NCBI RefSeq assembly: GCF_025421775.1
Contig: NZ_JAOEFX010000011.1
Coordinates: forward strand, 160,781 to 224,780
From: Paenarthrobacter aurescens
GTDB taxonomy: Bacteria; Actinomycetota; Actinomycetes; Actinomycetales; Micrococcaceae
Direction of reading: 5' to 3'
DNA: 64,000 nt
Positions 1-8,716 of the stretch are shown here, in pieces. Below the pieces are notes generated by a model that made no database searches, was not told the DNA's origin, and was given only the letters and a program-made list of their open reading frames with translations. The position numbers were made by a program, and so were the translations under genes. How positions within the stretch are numbered: the first letter of the stretch is position 1; every line of letters starts with the position of its first letter.

Positions 1-2
1 AC

Positions 3-1034
3 ATTTCGCTGCAGCGCCAACGCGCGCTGAAGGGGGAGGTGCTGACCGAACAGCTCAAGCGGCTTGCGGGCCTGGACCTCACCACTGAGGTCGAAGCCGT
101 GGGGGACAACCACGACGGCGGCCTCGGCTGGCGCACGCGCGCCGGCTTCGCCGTCACCACCAAGGGGCGCTTGGGCATGCATGCCCACCGTTCCGACGTC
201 GTGCTTCCCATCAAGGAGATGCCGCTGGCGCTTCCGGGCGTCAACGGGCTGAAGCTGTGGGACCTGGACCTGTCCGGCATCGCACGCGTGGAGGTCGCCG
301 TGCCTGCCAACGGCTCCCGGCCCCTGATTCTGCTGGCCCCGGAAGAGTCCACAAGTCCGAAGAGACTGCACAGTATCCTTTCGCAGTTGCCCCACGACGT
401 CTCGGTAGCGAGCTTTGATCCCAGCAAGGGCGAGGTCTTGCAGCTGCGGGGGAGGACCTGGGTCCAGGAAAGCGCGGCCGGCCATGAATACCGCGTGACA
501 GGTGAGGGCTTCTGGCAAATCCACAAGGATGCTCCGGACACGCTGGTTGGCGCTGTAACGGACTATCTTTCAGGCGGCGGGTACTTGCAACCCGGCGCCG
601 CAGTTGCCGATCTCTACGCTGGCGCCGGGCTGTTTACGGCACCGTTGGCGGACGCCGTCGGAGTGACTGGCTCGGTGCTTTCGGTGGAGGGGGCGCCAGG
701 CACCAGCCGCGACGCCCGCAAAAACCTGCATGGCCAACCGCAGGTGGAAATTGTCCAAGGGCGGGTGGAACGCGTACTTCACCAACGCGCCCGGAGTTTT
801 GATTCCGTGGTGCTGGATCCGCCGCGCGCCGGAGCCGGCAAGGCCGTGGTCAAGCAATTGATGGCCACTGGTCCCCGGGCAATCGCCTATGTGTCCTGCG
901 ATCCCGCATCATTTGCGCGTGATCTGGGTTACTTCCATCAGGGCGGCTGGCGGCTGGAGTCGCTGCGTGCTTTCGATCTTTACCCCAACACCCACCACCT
1001 TGAAACCGTGGGCCTCATCGTCCCTTCCGCTTAG
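3..1034 (+). CDS. Class I SAM-dependent RNA methyltransferase, TrmA/RumA (uracil-5) family, 5'-truncated
   Basis: Probably methylates a uridine at C5 in tRNA or rRNA. The frame is open to the window edge, so the N-terminal part (TRAM domain and any Fe-S cysteines) lies outside; 343 residues are visible. A GTG at 39 is internal: the preceding codons read as family sequence (RQRALKGEVL). Counting visible residues, the SAM-binding loop VADLYAGAGLF is near 200, DPPRAGAG near 271, and the nucleophile motif SCDPA near 297. The protein ends with the family-typical HLETVGLI. A strong hairpin follows and separates it from acnA. Family call is firm; the target nucleotide cannot be told from sequence. 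Confidence 0.9.
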   Translation: MSLQRQRALKGEVLTEQLKRLAGLDLTTEVEAVGDNHDGGLGWRTRAGFAVTTKGRLGMHAHRSDVVLPIKEMPLALPGVNGLKLWDLDLSGIARVEVAVPANGSRPLILLAPEESTSPKRLHSILSQLPHDVSVASFDPSKGEVLQLRGRTWVQESAAGHEYRVTGEGFWQIHKDAPDTLVGAVTDYLSGGGYLQPGAAVADLYAGAGLFTAPLADAVGVTGSVLSVEGAPGTSRDARKNLHGQPQVEIVQGRVERVLHQRARSFDSVVLDPPRAGAGKAVVKQLMATGPRAIAYVSCDPASFARDLGYFHQGGWRLESLRAFDLYPNTHHLETVGLIVPSA

Positions 1035-1040
1035 CCACGG

Positions 1041-1075
1041 GTGCTGCCCGCCCGCTGTGGGGCGGCGGGCAGCAC
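1041..1075 (+). terminator. Stem-loop terminator after the RNA methyltransferase gene
   Basis: Perfect 12-bp stem (GTGCTGCCCGCC with GGCGGGCAGCAC) and an 11-nt loop, starting 6 nt after the stop codon. Only a weak T tract follows. Confidence 0.6.
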
Positions 1076-1115
1076 TGGCTTTGGGCGGCAGCGTGCCACT
1101 CTTGGGATGTATGCC

Positions 1116-1132
1116 ACTACGATGGGCGTAGT
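1116..1132. repeat. Short perfect inverted repeat in the acnA upstream region
   Basis: ACTACG-ATGGG-CGTAGT: two perfect 6-bp arms around 5 bp, about 140 bp upstream of the acnA start. It could be a regulator site, but no consensus known to me fits it. Confidence 0.3.
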
Positions 1133-1197
1133 AGCCCCGCTCCGCAGGAATCAACCCCTCGGACCGGGGTGACCAAGAGAGATGCCGCCCGGCTAAG

Positions 1198-1212
1198 TAA
1201 GGTGCGCCTAAC
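1198..1212. promoter_or_regulatory. Possible DtxR/IdeR-type iron box upstream of acnA
   Basis: TAAGGTGCGCCTAAC fits the first 15 positions of the DtxR consensus TWAGGTWAGSCTWACCTWA at 13 of 15 sites, then diverges. It ends about 55 bp before the acnA start. Iron control of this Fe-S enzyme is biologically sensible (in Corynebacterium acn is repressed by iron-linked regulators), but the match is by eye only. Confidence 0.35.
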
Positions 1213-1267
1213 TGGCTAGCGGCCAACCACGCGACAAAGATGAAACTGTTGCGAGAGGAGTCCTGCC

Positions 1268-4075
1268 ATGAGCACTGTGGACAGCTTCGGTTCCAAAGGC
1301 GTACTGAATGTAGCCGGCACCGATTATGAAATTTTCCGGTTGAACTCCGTAGAGGGCGCAGACAGCCTTCCGTTCAGCCTTAAGGTATTGCTTGAAAACC
1401 TCCTGCGGACTGAGGATGGCGCCAATATTACGGCGGACCATGTCCGCGCCCTGGCCGGTTGGGATCCCAACGCGGAACCCGACACGGAAATCCAGTTCAC
1501 CCCGGCGCGAGTCATCATGCAGGACTTCACTGGTGTTCCCTGCGTCGTTGACCTCGCCACCATGCGTGAAGCCGTCAAGGAACTCGGTGGCGACCCCAAG
1601 CGCGTCAACCCGTTGGCACCTGCGGAAATGGTCATCGACCACTCCGTCCAGATCGACGCCTTCGGTAACTCCGGCGCGCTGGAGCGCAACATGGAGATCG
1701 AATACCAGCGCAATGGTGAGCGCTACCAGTTCCTTCGCTGGGGCCAGACCGCGTTCGACGACTTCAAGGTTGTCCCCCCGGGCACCGGCATCGTTCACCA
1801 GGTCAACATTGAGTACTTGGCACGCACCGTCATGACCCGTGAGGTAGACGGCGTTCTGCGTGCCTACCCCGACACCTGTGTTGGCACCGACTCGCACACC
1901 ACCATGGTCAACGGCCTGGGCATCCTGGGTTGGGGCGTTGGCGGAATCGAAGCCGAGGCAGCCATGCTCGGCCAGCCCGTCTCCATGCTGATTCCCCGCG
2001 TTGTTGGCTTCAAGCTCAGCGGCAGCATCCCGGCCGGCGCCACCGCCACCGACGTGGTCCTGACCATCACCGAAATGCTGCGCAAGCACGGTGTTGTTGG
2101 CAAGTTCGTTGAGTTCTACGGTGAAGGCGTCGCTGCCGTGCCGCTGGCCAACCGCGCCACCATCGGCAACATGAGCCCGGAATTCGGTTCCACGGCTGCC
2201 ATGTTCCCGATCGACGACGTGACCCTGGACTACCTGCGCCTGACCGGCCGTTCCCAGGAGAACGTGGCGTTGGTCGAGGCATACAGCAAGGAACAGGGCC
2301 TCTGGCACGATCCTTCCCGTGAACTGCGGTTCTCCGAGTTCCTTGAGCTGGACCTGTCCACGGTTGTTCCGTCCATTTCCGGCCCGAAGCGTCCGCAGGA
2401 CCGCATCGAGCTCACGGATGCGAAGGAACAGTTCCGCAAGGACATCCACAACTACGTCTCCATTGAAGACGGCAGCGTGGACGAGGCCTTGGACGAGTCG
2501 TTCCCTGCTTCTGATTCGCCGTCCTTCACGCACGCCGACTCGCACACCACGGAGACCGCACGCGCTGCGTCGGCCGCCAACGGTGCGTACGGCCGCCCGT
2601 CGTCGCCGGTGCAGGTCAAGACCGCCGACGGCCGCGAATTCGAGTTGGACCACGGCGCAGTGTCGATCGCATCGATCACGTCCTGCACCAACACGTCCAA
2701 CCCCTCCGTCATGCTGGCTGCCGCCCTCCTGGCACGCAACGCCGTCGACAAGGGCCTCACCTCCAAGCCGTGGGTCAAGACTTCCGTAGCCCCCGGCTCC
2801 AAGGTCGTCACGGACTACTACGAAAAGTCCGGCCTGACCCCGTACCTGGAGAAGCTCGGCTTCTACATTGTGGGTTACGGTTGCGCCACCTGCATCGGCA
2901 ACTCCGGCCCGCTTGAGCCGGAAATTTCCGAGGCAATCCAGGCCAACGACCTCTCCGTGACGGCAGTCCTCTCGGGCAACCGCAACTTCGAAGGCCGTAT
3001 CAACCCGGACGTGAAGATGAACTACCTGGCGTCACCGCCCCTGGTCATCGCTTACGCCCTGGCAGGCACCATGGACTTCGACTTCGACGCCGACGCCCTG
3101 GGCACCGACTCCGAAGGCAACGAGGTCTTCCTCAAGGACATCTGGCCGAACCCCATCGAGGTGCAGGAAGTCATTGACTCCTCCATCGATGAGGCCATGT
3201 TCGCCAAGGGCTACGAAGGCGTCTTCGACGGCGACGACCGCTGGAAGGCTCTCGACACGCCCGCCGGTGACACCTTCGCCTGGGCCGAGGATTCCACGTA
3301 CGTCCGGAAGCCCCCATACTTCGAGGGCATGAAGGCACAGCCGGATCCCGTCAAGGACATCTCCGGAGCCCGCGTGCTCCTGAAGCTTGGCGATTCCGTC
3401 ACCACGGACCACATCTCTCCGGCCGGTTCCTTCAAATCGGACACTCCTGCAGGCCAGTACCTCCTGGCCAACGGCGTGGAGCGCAAGGACTTCAACTCCT
3501 ACGGTTCGCGCCGTGGCAACCACGAAGTCATGATCCGCGGTACCTTCGCCAACATCCGCATCAAGAACCAGCTCCTGGACGGAGTCGAAGGTGGCTTCAC
3601 CCGCGACTTCAGCCAGGAAGGTGCACCGCAGGCGTACGTCTACGACGCCGCCCAGAACTACCACGCCGCGGGAACGCCGCTGGTTGTCCTGGCGGGCAAG
3701 GAATACGGTTCCGGTTCGTCCCGTGACTGGGCAGCCAAGGGCACTGCACTTTTGGGTGTCAAGGCCGTCGTCGCCGAAAGCTACGAGCGTATCCACCGCT
3801 CCAACCTGATTGGCATGGGCGTCCTCCCGCTGCAGTACCCCGCGGGTGAGTCGGCAGCAACCCTGGGCCTGACCGGTACGGAAACGTTCGCAGTTGAAGG
3901 CGTCACCGAGCTGAACAACGGCACCACGCCGAAGACGCTCAAGGTGACGGCTACGGCAGAGGACGGTACCGTCAAGTCCTTCGACGCGGTTCTGCGCATC
4001 GATACCCCGGGTGAAGCGGACTACTACCGCAACGGTGGCATCCTGCAGTACGTTCTGCGCCAGATCTCCGCATAG
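1268..4075 (+). CDS. acnA: Aconitate hydratase (AcnA-type)
   Basis: Citrate/isocitrate isomerase of the TCA cycle with a [4Fe-4S] cluster. 935 residues, ATG start after a purine-rich GAGAGGAG site. The cluster cysteines are visible at C473 (SCTNTSNP), C539 and C542 (YGCATCIGNSGP). DSHTTM lies near 210, and the C-terminal swivel domain has GSRRGNHEVM and EYGSGSSRDWAAKG. Between the main domains, about residues 400-448, is a low-complexity insertion containing DEALDESFPASDSPSF, longer than in E. coli AcnA. It is monocistronic, with terminators on both sides and a possible iron box and inverted repeat upstream. Identification is certain. Confidence 0.98.
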   Translation: MSTVDSFGSKGVLNVAGTDYEIFRLNSVEGADSLPFSLKVLLENLLRTEDGANITADHVRALAGWDPNAEPDTEIQFTPARVIMQDFTGVPCVVDLATMREAVKELGGDPKRVNPLAPAEMVIDHSVQIDAFGNSGALERNMEIEYQRNGERYQFLRWGQTAFDDFKVVPPGTGIVHQVNIEYLARTVMTREVDGVLRAYPDTCVGTDSHTTMVNGLGILGWGVGGIEAEAAMLGQPVSMLIPRVVGFKLSGSIPAGATATDVVLTITEMLRKHGVVGKFVEFYGEGVAAVPLANRATIGNMSPEFGSTAAMFPIDDVTLDYLRLTGRSQENVALVEAYSKEQGLWHDPSRELRFSEFLELDLSTVVPSISGPKRPQDRIELTDAKEQFRKDIHNYVSIEDGSVDEALDESFPASDSPSFTHADSHTTETARAASAANGAYGRPSSPVQVKTADGREFELDHGAVSIASITSCTNTSNPSVMLAAALLARNAVDKGLTSKPWVKTSVAPGSKVVTDYYEKSGLTPYLEKLGFYIVGYGCATCIGNSGPLEPEISEAIQANDLSVTAVLSGNRNFEGRINPDVKMNYLASPPLVIAYALAGTMDFDFDADALGTDSEGNEVFLKDIWPNPIEVQEVIDSSIDEAMFAKGYEGVFDGDDRWKALDTPAGDTFAWAEDSTYVRKPPYFEGMKAQPDPVKDISGARVLLKLGDSVTTDHISPAGSFKSDTPAGQYLLANGVERKDFNSYGSRRGNHEVMIRGTFANIRIKNQLLDGVEGGFTRDFSQEGAPQAYVYDAAQNYHAAGTPLVVLAGKEYGSGSSRDWAAKGTALLGVKAVVAESYERIHRSNLIGMGVLPLQYPAGESAATLGLTGTETFAVEGVTELNNGTTPKTLKVTATAEDGTVKSFDAVLRIDTPGEADYYRNGGILQYVLRQISA

Positions 4076-4110
4076 CCAATCAGCCGGTTTCCGGTTGATT
4101 CAGATGCCAG

Positions 4111-4146
4111 ACAGCCCCGGCTGGTCGCCTGACCAGCCGGGGCTGT
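4111..4146 (+). terminator. Terminator hairpin after acnA
   Basis: Perfect 16-bp stem (ACAGCCCCGGCTGGTC / GACCAGCCGGGGCTGT) with a 4-nt loop, 35 bp past the acnA stop. It lacks a long T run. Confidence 0.75.
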
Positions 4147-4252
4147 TGGCGTCCCGGGTCCCGCCGCGATGTGGATCATCGCGGTGGGAAACGCGCAGGC
4201 CCCGGGCACGCGCTAAAGTTAACGAGCACGTCATTCACCCTAAGGAGGGCCG

Positions 4253-6226
4253 TTGGGACTTTTGGAAACCGTCAAGGATCCACGGGACCTGGCCAAACTG
4301 TCCGGCACGGAGCTGGAACAACTGGCTGGAGAAATCAGGGAATTCCTGATCACCAACGTAGCTGCAACGGGTGGACACCTGGGCCCGAACCTGGGCGTCG
4401 TTGAACTCACGCTGGCTGTCCATCGGATCTTTGAGTCCCCGCAGGACAGCATCGTCTTCGATACCGGGCACCAGTCCTATGTCCACAAGCTCCTCACGGG
4501 CCGCCAGGACTTCAGCACGCTTCGCCAGCAAGGGGGGCTCTCGGGATATCCGGATCGTGCTGAGTCCGCCCACGACATTGTGGAGAGCTCGCACGCGTCC
4601 TCCTCCTTGTCCTGGGCCGATGGAATTTCCCGTGCACGCCAGCTGACCGGCGAGGGGGACCGGTTCGTCGTCGCCGTCGTTGGCGATGGCGCGCTGACAG
4701 GTGGCATGACGTGGGAAGCCATCAATAACATTGCCGCTGACAAGCGGCGCCGTGTGGTCATTGTCGTCAATGACAACGGGCGATCCTACGCACCAACGGT
4801 GGGCGGTTTCGCCGACTATCTTGCCTCGCTGCGGCCCACCATCGACTCGCTGCGTACCGCCCCTGCCTACGAGGGCATGTTGGACTGGTGGAAGAAGAAG
4901 CTGCAGAACGGCGGCCCTGCCGGTCAGTTCACGTATAAGAGCCTGCACGCCATGAAAAAGGGCATCAAGGACTGGTGGGCCCCGCAGGGCATGTTCGAGG
5001 ACCTCGGCATGAAGTACATCGGTCCCGTGGACGGACACAGCCTCCAAGCCATGGAAAATGCGCTGAACACCGCCAAAGCGTACGGCGGTCCGGTGATTGT
5101 GCACGCCATGACGGAGAAGGGCCACGGCTATGCTCCGGCCCTCGCCAATGAGGCGGACCAATTCCATGCGGTAGGAATCATCGACCCCGAAACGGGTGAG
5201 TCCACCGAAATGCCGGGGGCCAGGTCCTGGACCTCCGTGTTCGCGGAGGAGATCGCGGACATTGCCGATGAGCGGCCGGACATCGTGGGCATCACTGGCG
5301 CCATGCTCATCCCCGTAGGCTTGCACAAGTTTGCCGAACGGCACCCGGAACGCGTCATCGATGTCGGAATCGCAGAGCAGCACGCCCTGACGTCCGCTGC
5401 GGGCATGGCCTTCGGCGGACTGCACCCCGTCGTCGCGGTGTACGCGACGTTCCTGAACCGGGCCTTTGACCAGCTCCTCATGGACGTGGCGCTGCATAAG
5501 GCGGGCGTCACCATAGTCCTGGACCGCGCGGGTGTGACCGGGCCTGATGGCCCCAGCCACCATGGCATGTGGGACATGGCCATGGTCCAGATCGTGCCGG
5601 GCCTTCACTTGGCGGCCCCCCGCGATGCCACCAGGCTCCGTGAGGAACTGCGGGAGGCAGTCGCCATCAATGATGCACCCACGGTGGTGAGGTTCTCCAA
5701 AGGCAGCGTCGGTTCTGAGGTGGACGCCATCGAGCGGCTCCACGACGGGGTGGATATCCTGGCGCGGCGCCCGGAAGGTTCCACCGAGAATGACGTCCTC
5801 ATCGTCAGCGTCGGCGCAATGTCGGAACTCGCACTCGATGTGGCCGGCCGCTTGGGTGCCCAAGGCATCAGCTCCACGGTGGTGGATCCCCGTTGGGTGC
5901 TTCCCGTCCGGAAGTCGATCATCGCCCTTGCTGCCCGCCACCGCTTGGTGATCTGCATTGAGGACGGTGTGCGGGCAGGTGGCGTCGGATCCCGCATCCG
6001 GCAGGAGATGCGTGCCGCAGGTGTGGACACCGCCCTGAACGAGGTCGGTTTGCCCGTGGAGTTCCTGGTGCACGGCTCCCGAAGCCAGGTCCTGGAACGC
6101 GTGGGTCTTACTGCCCAGAAAATAACGCACGACGTCGTAGCGCAGGTTTTGGGGACAAAGGTCCCGTTCGCGAGGCCCCTCCCGGGCCAGGATCACCCCA
6201 CCACCGGCAGTCTGCCCACGTTGTGA
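4253..6226 (+). CDS. dxs: 1-deoxy-D-xylulose-5-phosphate synthase
   Basis: First step of the MEP isoprenoid pathway: pyruvate plus glyceraldehyde-3-phosphate, thiamine diphosphate dependent. 657 residues. A TTG start is chosen because AAGGAGG lies 4 nt upstream (4242-4248) and the protein then begins with the family-typical GLLETVKDPRDL. The ThDP/Mg site GDGALTGG begins at residue 144; the catalytic Glu is E375 in AEQHALTSAAG; DRAGVTGPDGPSHHG follows. The stop overlaps the next gene's GTG by 4 bp (GTGA), so a DUF402 protein and a hypothetical are probably translated with it. Identification is certain. Confidence 0.97.
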   Translation: MGLLETVKDPRDLAKLSGTELEQLAGEIREFLITNVAATGGHLGPNLGVVELTLAVHRIFESPQDSIVFDTGHQSYVHKLLTGRQDFSTLRQQGGLSGYPDRAESAHDIVESSHASSSLSWADGISRARQLTGEGDRFVVAVVGDGALTGGMTWEAINNIAADKRRRVVIVVNDNGRSYAPTVGGFADYLASLRPTIDSLRTAPAYEGMLDWWKKKLQNGGPAGQFTYKSLHAMKKGIKDWWAPQGMFEDLGMKYIGPVDGHSLQAMENALNTAKAYGGPVIVHAMTEKGHGYAPALANEADQFHAVGIIDPETGESTEMPGARSWTSVFAEEIADIADERPDIVGITGAMLIPVGLHKFAERHPERVIDVGIAEQHALTSAAGMAFGGLHPVVAVYATFLNRAFDQLLMDVALHKAGVTIVLDRAGVTGPDGPSHHGMWDMAMVQIVPGLHLAAPRDATRLREELREAVAINDAPTVVRFSKGSVGSEVDAIERLHDGVDILARRPEGSTENDVLIVSVGAMSELALDVAGRLGAQGISSTVVDPRWVLPVRKSIIALAARHRLVICIEDGVRAGGVGSRIRQEMRAAGVDTALNEVGLPVEFLVHGSRSQVLERVGLTAQKITHDVVAQVLGTKVPFARPLPGQDHPTTGSLPTL

Positions 6227-6792
6227 GGAATCTCCGCGGGCCGGGCTCACTGCAGCCCGGCGACCTCGTCGTGTCGAGGAACAGGAAATGGGACGGCAAA
6301 GCCCATTGGGTGGTGCCAGGACGCTACCTTGGCGAAGACATCCACGGCTGGTGGATTTTCCAGGGTGCTGGGGAGTTTTGCTCCCGTCCGGGAGCGGCCT
6401 TCTACACTGCCTCGGATGCAATCCTGCTGGTTCCGCGAACCGGCGAGTTCGTGGCCACGTTCTACGACGACAGTTACCCCGGGGACTTCCGTATCTACGT
6501 TGACCTCGCCACCGACCATGGGTGGAGCCCCATCAAGCCGGGCGTTATGGAGTTCCATATGATCGATATGGACTTGGATGTGATCCGCTCCACCAAGCAT
6601 GGCGTCTTCGTGGACGATGAAGACGAGTTTGAGCAGCACCGGGTTGCCATGGGCTACCCGGACGAGACAGTGGACGCTATGCGCACAGAATGCGCGGCCC
6701 TTTTTGAGGCAGTAGTGGCCATGGAAGCACCATTCGACGTCACCGGCGCCAACAGCACCAGTGCCGAATGGTTCAGGAAAGGACGAGCATGA
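6223..6792 (+). CDS. DUF402 domain-containing protein
   Basis: 189 residues, GTG start overlapping the dxs stop by 4 bp. The DUF402 signature is clear in the second half: DMDLDVIRSTKHGVFVDDED, an acidic metal-binding type motif around residues 110-130, with an aromatic N-terminal beta region (HGWWIFQGAG). DUF402 proteins include FomD-like nucleoside diphosphatases and RNase G/E-associated domains, so a phosphohydrolase role is possible but not shown. The next gene starts inside its stop codon (ATGA). The coupling to dxs is notable, but no isoprenoid role is known to me. Confidence 0.8.
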   Translation: MRNLRGPGSLQPGDLVVSRNRKWDGKAHWVVPGRYLGEDIHGWWIFQGAGEFCSRPGAAFYTASDAILLVPRTGEFVATFYDDSYPGDFRIYVDLATDHGWSPIKPGVMEFHMIDMDLDVIRSTKHGVFVDDEDEFEQHRVAMGYPDETVDAMRTECAALFEAVVAMEAPFDVTGANSTSAEWFRKGRA

Positions 6793-7349
6793 GCGGCATT
6801 ATTCGCACGTACAAGCGGGACGAAGAGGGAGTCCTCCACTTCCGGGAAGCCTGGTACGACGACGAGGACCAGCAGTTCGTGATCAACCACGGCGTTGTGG
6901 GCCACCAGAGCAAGACGGATGAGACAGACGTCGACGACGACTCCTCGGTAGAGGGGTTGATGGCGGCCTTTGCTGCGCAATGCGAAGAGGACGGGTACGC
7001 CGAAATTTCCGAGTCCGAGCAGTTTTGGGTGGTTGCCCAGATTGCGCTGAAGACCAAGGACGGCACCGAACGTGACCGGCACCTTGAACGGAAAGCGAAG
7101 GCAGCGCTCACCGGTGAGTTGGCCTGGCGTGGACTTGGCATTGTGGATCGGTCGGAAATCGGCAACGGGCATTTGAATATCTTCTGCCTCTGCCCGGACG
7201 TCAACAAGGCCGTCAATGCCATCAAGATCTGTGTTCGTGGTGAGGACCTCGACTTCACCAAGCTCACTATTGCTGCAGCGCCGCACGGCGATCCCACCGC
7301 ATTCCGGGTGAAGCACTCGCCCAAGCAGGGTGTGGGCTTTACTCTCTAA
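6789..7349 (+). CDS. Hypothetical protein coupled to DUF402
   Basis: 186 residues. The ATG at 6789 is preferred over one 21 nt upstream because it gives an ATGA overlap with the DUF402 gene and follows GGAAAGGACG. I recognise no family. It is acidic (DETDVDDDSS around residues 43-52), has no membrane segment or signal peptide, and has a mixed alpha/beta pattern with a C-terminal KHSPKQGVGF. It looks cytosolic. Base composition matches its neighbours, so it is probably a lineage-specific core gene rather than recently acquired. Confidence 0.7.
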   Translation: MSGIIRTYKRDEEGVLHFREAWYDDEDQQFVINHGVVGHQSKTDETDVDDDSSVEGLMAAFAAQCEEDGYAEISESEQFWVVAQIALKTKDGTERDRHLERKAKAALTGELAWRGLGIVDRSEIGNGHLNIFCLCPDVNKAVNAIKICVRGEDLDFTKLTIAAAPHGDPTAFRVKHSPKQGVGFTL

Positions 7350-7378
7350 GTAGCACCCAACGCACCAGGAGGTATCCC

Positions 7379-7597
7379 ATGCCGTCCAAGAGTAATTGGC
7401 CCGGACACACGCCCCTGCCCAAGGGTCTCGCCGCACCGGCGAGACGTGCCTTGGCGCATGAGGGGATTGAGACGCTGGAGCAGTTGGCGGAGTTCGGCGA
7501 GGTGGAAATCTCAAAGCTCCACGGCATGGGCCCCGTGGCCATCGCCCAACTCGAGGACGCCATGGAAGAATCGGGAATCGCGTACGGCGGTCGCTGA
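7379..7597 (+). CDS. Small helix-hairpin-helix-like protein
   Basis: 72 residues, ATG start with AGGAGG 7 nt upstream. Residues 20-65 (ALAHEGIETLEQLAEFGEVE then LHGMGPVAIAQLEDAM) form a helix-hairpin-helix-like fold with the LxGxG turn, as in DNA-binding HhH modules and the RNA polymerase alpha C-terminal domain. No partner enzyme domain is attached. It lies 29 bp after the hypothetical gene and may belong to the dxs transcription unit. DNA binding is inferred from the motif only. Confidence 0.75.
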   Translation: MPSKSNWPGHTPLPKGLAAPARRALAHEGIETLEQLAEFGEVEISKLHGMGPVAIAQLEDAMEESGIAYGGR

Positions 7598-7662
7598 CGG
7601 ATGGCGCGGGCCTTGTTGCCCGAGGTTACTATCCGTGCCGCAGCCCGATATAGGGTGAATTC

Positions 7663-8640
7663 ATGACTGAATACCGACGCCTTGGCCATTCCGGACTGAC
7701 CGTCTCAGCTGTAGGGCTGGGCTGCAACAACCTGGGCCGTGCCAACACACCCACAGAGTCACAGGAGGGCACGGACGCTGTTGTCCACGCCGCGCTTGAC
7801 GCCGGAGTGACCTTCTTCGACGTTGCCGATATTTATGGTCGCGAGCCGGGCCTCAGCGAGGCAATGCTGGGCAAAGCCCTGAAGGGCCGCCGCGACGACG
7901 TCGTCATCGGTACCAAGTTTGGCATGGACATGCACGGCGTCAACGGCAACGACTTCGGTGCCCGCGGTTCGCGCCGATACATCGTGAAAGCCGTAGAAGC
8001 ATCGCTCCGGCGCTTGGATACTGAATGGATCGATCTCTACCAGTTCCATACCCCGGACCCCCTGACACCCATCGAGGAGACCCTCTCCGCCCTGGATGAC
8101 CTCGTGACCAGTGGCAAGGTTCGCTACATCGGACACTCCAACTTCGCCGGCTGGCAGATCGCCGAGGCTGAGTATGTCGGCCGCCATGCCGGGGGTGCCC
8201 GATTCATCTCGACGCAGAACCATTACAATCTGCTGGACCGCCGGGCGGAGCTCGAAGTACTGCCAGCAGCGGGGGCCTTCTCCTTGGGCGTGCTCCCTTA
8301 CTTCCCCCTGGCCAACGGACTGCTCACCGGTAAGTACTCCGAAGGCAAGGCCCCGCAAGGATCGCGGCTGAGCCACACCCGTACCAATCTGGTGCATGAC
8401 GCCGACTGGGAGCAGCTGGGCCGCTTCGGCCAGTTCGCCAAGGAGCGGGACATCAGTGAGCTGCAGTTGGCCTTCTCCTGGCTGGCCGCCCAGCCCGGTG
8501 TCGGCAGCGTCATCGCCGGTGCCACGCGTCCGGAGCAGATCCGCGAGAATGCTGAAGCTGTGTGCTGGGTTCCGACGCAGGAAGACCGGGCAGAACTGGA
8601 CGACATCTTCCCCCGGGCACCGAAGGTCGCACTCTTCTAG
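7663..8640 (+). CDS. Aldo/keto reductase
   Basis: NAD(P)H-dependent oxidoreductase of the AKR superfamily, TIM barrel, 325 residues. Visible family features: N-terminal RRLGHSGLTVSAVGLG, the catalytic Asp/Tyr segment FFDVADIYG near residues 45-55, IDLYQFHTPD near 120, and the C-terminal cofactor region SVIAGATRPEQIRENA. Substrate is unknown; the overall look is that of the YghZ/Tas-like 'general stress' AKRs. It has its own start 65 bp after the small HhH gene and ends at a bidirectional hairpin shared with the converging fatty-acid oxidation gene. Confidence 0.92.
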   Translation: MTEYRRLGHSGLTVSAVGLGCNNLGRANTPTESQEGTDAVVHAALDAGVTFFDVADIYGREPGLSEAMLGKALKGRRDDVVIGTKFGMDMHGVNGNDFGARGSRRYIVKAVEASLRRLDTEWIDLYQFHTPDPLTPIEETLSALDDLVTSGKVRYIGHSNFAGWQIAEAEYVGRHAGGARFISTQNHYNLLDRRAELEVLPAAGAFSLGVLPYFPLANGLLTGKYSEGKAPQGSRLSHTRTNLVHDADWEQLGRFGQFAKERDISELQLAFSWLAAQPGVGSVIAGATRPEQIRENAEAVCWVPTQEDRAELDDIFPRAPKVALF

Positions 8641-8652
8641 TCTGTGCACGCA

Positions 8653-8697
8653 AGAAAGGCCGTGGAGGGGAGCGGTTGCTCCGGCCACGGCCTTTCT
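8653..8697. terminator. Bidirectional terminator between convergent genes
   Basis: 13-bp perfect stem AGAAAGGCCGTGG / CCACGGCCTTTCT, A-rich on the left and T-rich on the right, placed between the aldo/keto reductase (+) and the hydratase/dehydrogenase (-). Confidence 0.75.
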
Positions 8698-8716
8698 TTG
8701 GTGACGTTGCTGAGGC

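Noticed and set aside
1208..2653. 481-codon minus-strand frame over acnA
   Set aside because: Antisense shadow of a certain gene; the composition is typical of reverse-frame GC bias.
4235..6421. 728-codon open frame on the minus strand
   Set aside because: Antisense to dxs; the long frame is a by-product of high-GC codon use. No start signal or family resemblance.
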